Notes under the pieces: model-generated
Seen by the model: the letters and a program-made list of their open reading frames with translations, nothing else
Database searches by the model: none
Told to the model about the DNA's origin: nothing
Part shown: in pieces, positions 38,747 to 39,439 of the stretch
How the letters are laid out: every line of letters begins with the position of its first letter
How positions within the stretch are numbered: the stretch's first letter is position 1
Position numbers and translations under genes: made by a program
NCBI GenBank assembly: GCA_028692415.1
Contig: JAQUXM010000001.1
Span: 42,599 to 82,037, forward strand
Direction of reading: 5' to 3'
From: Syntrophomonadaceae bacterium
GTDB lineage: Bacteria > Bacillota > Syntrophomonadia > Syntrophomonadales > Syntrophomonadaceae
Length of the DNA stretch: 39,439 nt

Positions 38747-39439
38747 TTATTTCAATAAATCGTATTTCAGCAAGAGTTCCTTGATAAATAATTTTTCCTT
38801 TTCCCCGGCTGTGCAAAGGGGCAACCGCAGACCGCCTACTTCCATTCCCATCATGTTTAACGCTTCTTTCAAGGGTACGGGATTGGTAGTTACAAATAAT
38901 CCCTTAAAGATGGGAAAAAGCATATTATGAAGTGCTCTGGCTTCATCGTTGTTACCAGCAACAAAAGCATCGATCATCGCTTTAATTCTATTTCCGACCA
39001 GATGCGATGCTATGCTAACCACTCCATGAGCACCCAGGGCCATCATCGGCAAGGTTAGAGAATCATCACCCGAATACACCGTAATTTTTCCTTTTAGGCA
39101 GTCGTGCAATAAGGACATCTGGTCCATATCGCCGCTGGATTCTTTGATTGCCACAATATTTTCTACAGCTGCCAGCCTGGCTACCGTGTCGGGAAGCATG
39201 TTGCAGTTGGTCCGTCCAGGTATATTATAAAGCATCACGGGCAAAGAAACGCTCTCTGCAATCTTTTTAAAATGCTGGTAAAGACCTTCCTGACTCGGTT
39301 TATTATAATAAGGTACCACCAGCATAATGCCGTTAACCCCGGTTTTTTCTGCTTCACGGCTAAGTTTTATTGTAGATTCGGTATTATTTGACCCGGTACC
39401 TGCCCAGACCATGGCCCGCTCACCTGCTCGATTTTTTAC
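38747..39439 (-). CDS. dapA: 4-hydroxy-tetrahydrodipicolinate synthase, N-terminus outside window
   Basis: [48 protein letters not shown]; frame stays open to the window edge. Confidence 0.95.
   Translation of the reverse strand, partial: VKNRAGERAMVWAGTGSNNTESTIKLSREAEKTGVNGIMLVVPYYNKPSQEGLYQHFKKIAESVSLPVMLYNIPGRTNCNMLPDTVARLAAVENIVAIKESSGDMDQMSLLHDCLKGKITVYSGDDSLTLPMMALGAHGVVSIASHLVGNRIKAMIDAFVAGNNDEARALHNMLFPIFKGLFVTTNPVPLKEALNMMGMEVGGLRLPLCTAGEKEKLFIKELLLKYDLLK

Noticed and set aside
1-39439. CRISPR arrays, tRNA, rRNA, prophage or intact IS transposase
   Set aside because: No regularly spaced direct repeats, tRNA/rRNA signatures or transposase motifs were recognised in the sequence or ORF list.

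Overview
The window reads as a low-GC, Firmicutes-type (Clostridia; gene content and synteny suggest a Syntrophomonas-like organism, inferred) chromosomal segment. Essentially every credible CDS is on the minus strand. Core content in + coordinates: metK (partial), coaBC, rpoZ, gmk, remA, yicC, dapL, dapF, a Ca2+-type P-ATPase, a compact polyhydroxyalkanoate cluster (phaC, phaJ, a PhaE/PhaR-like subunit, a phasin-like protein), a divergent UDG-like protein, an orphan, LysM-NlpC/P60, a PHP protein, dipeptidase, spoVS, ymdB, rny, recA, thpR, cinA, a short FtsH-like protease, pgsA, rimO, a RodZ-like protein, an HTH-PfkB protein, ftsK/spoIIIE, uppP, ylzJ-like, tepA, feoA, feoB, fur, rnj and dapA (partial). 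The most interesting signals are: (1) a family of about 135-bp structured intergenic repeats in four copies, two of them flanking a feoA-feoB-fur cassette placed exactly between tepA and rnj; (2) a probable unannotated structured RNA or leader between recA and rny, with a consensus-like promoter and a terminator; (3) a UDG-like protein that keeps the Fe-S cysteine pattern but lacks recognisable catalytic motifs; (4) an HTH protein fused to an apparently dead PfkB kinase domain; (5) a 15/16 parS-like site; (6) two Fur boxes; (7) other palindromic elements. No tRNA, rRNA, CRISPR array or intact transposase was seen.
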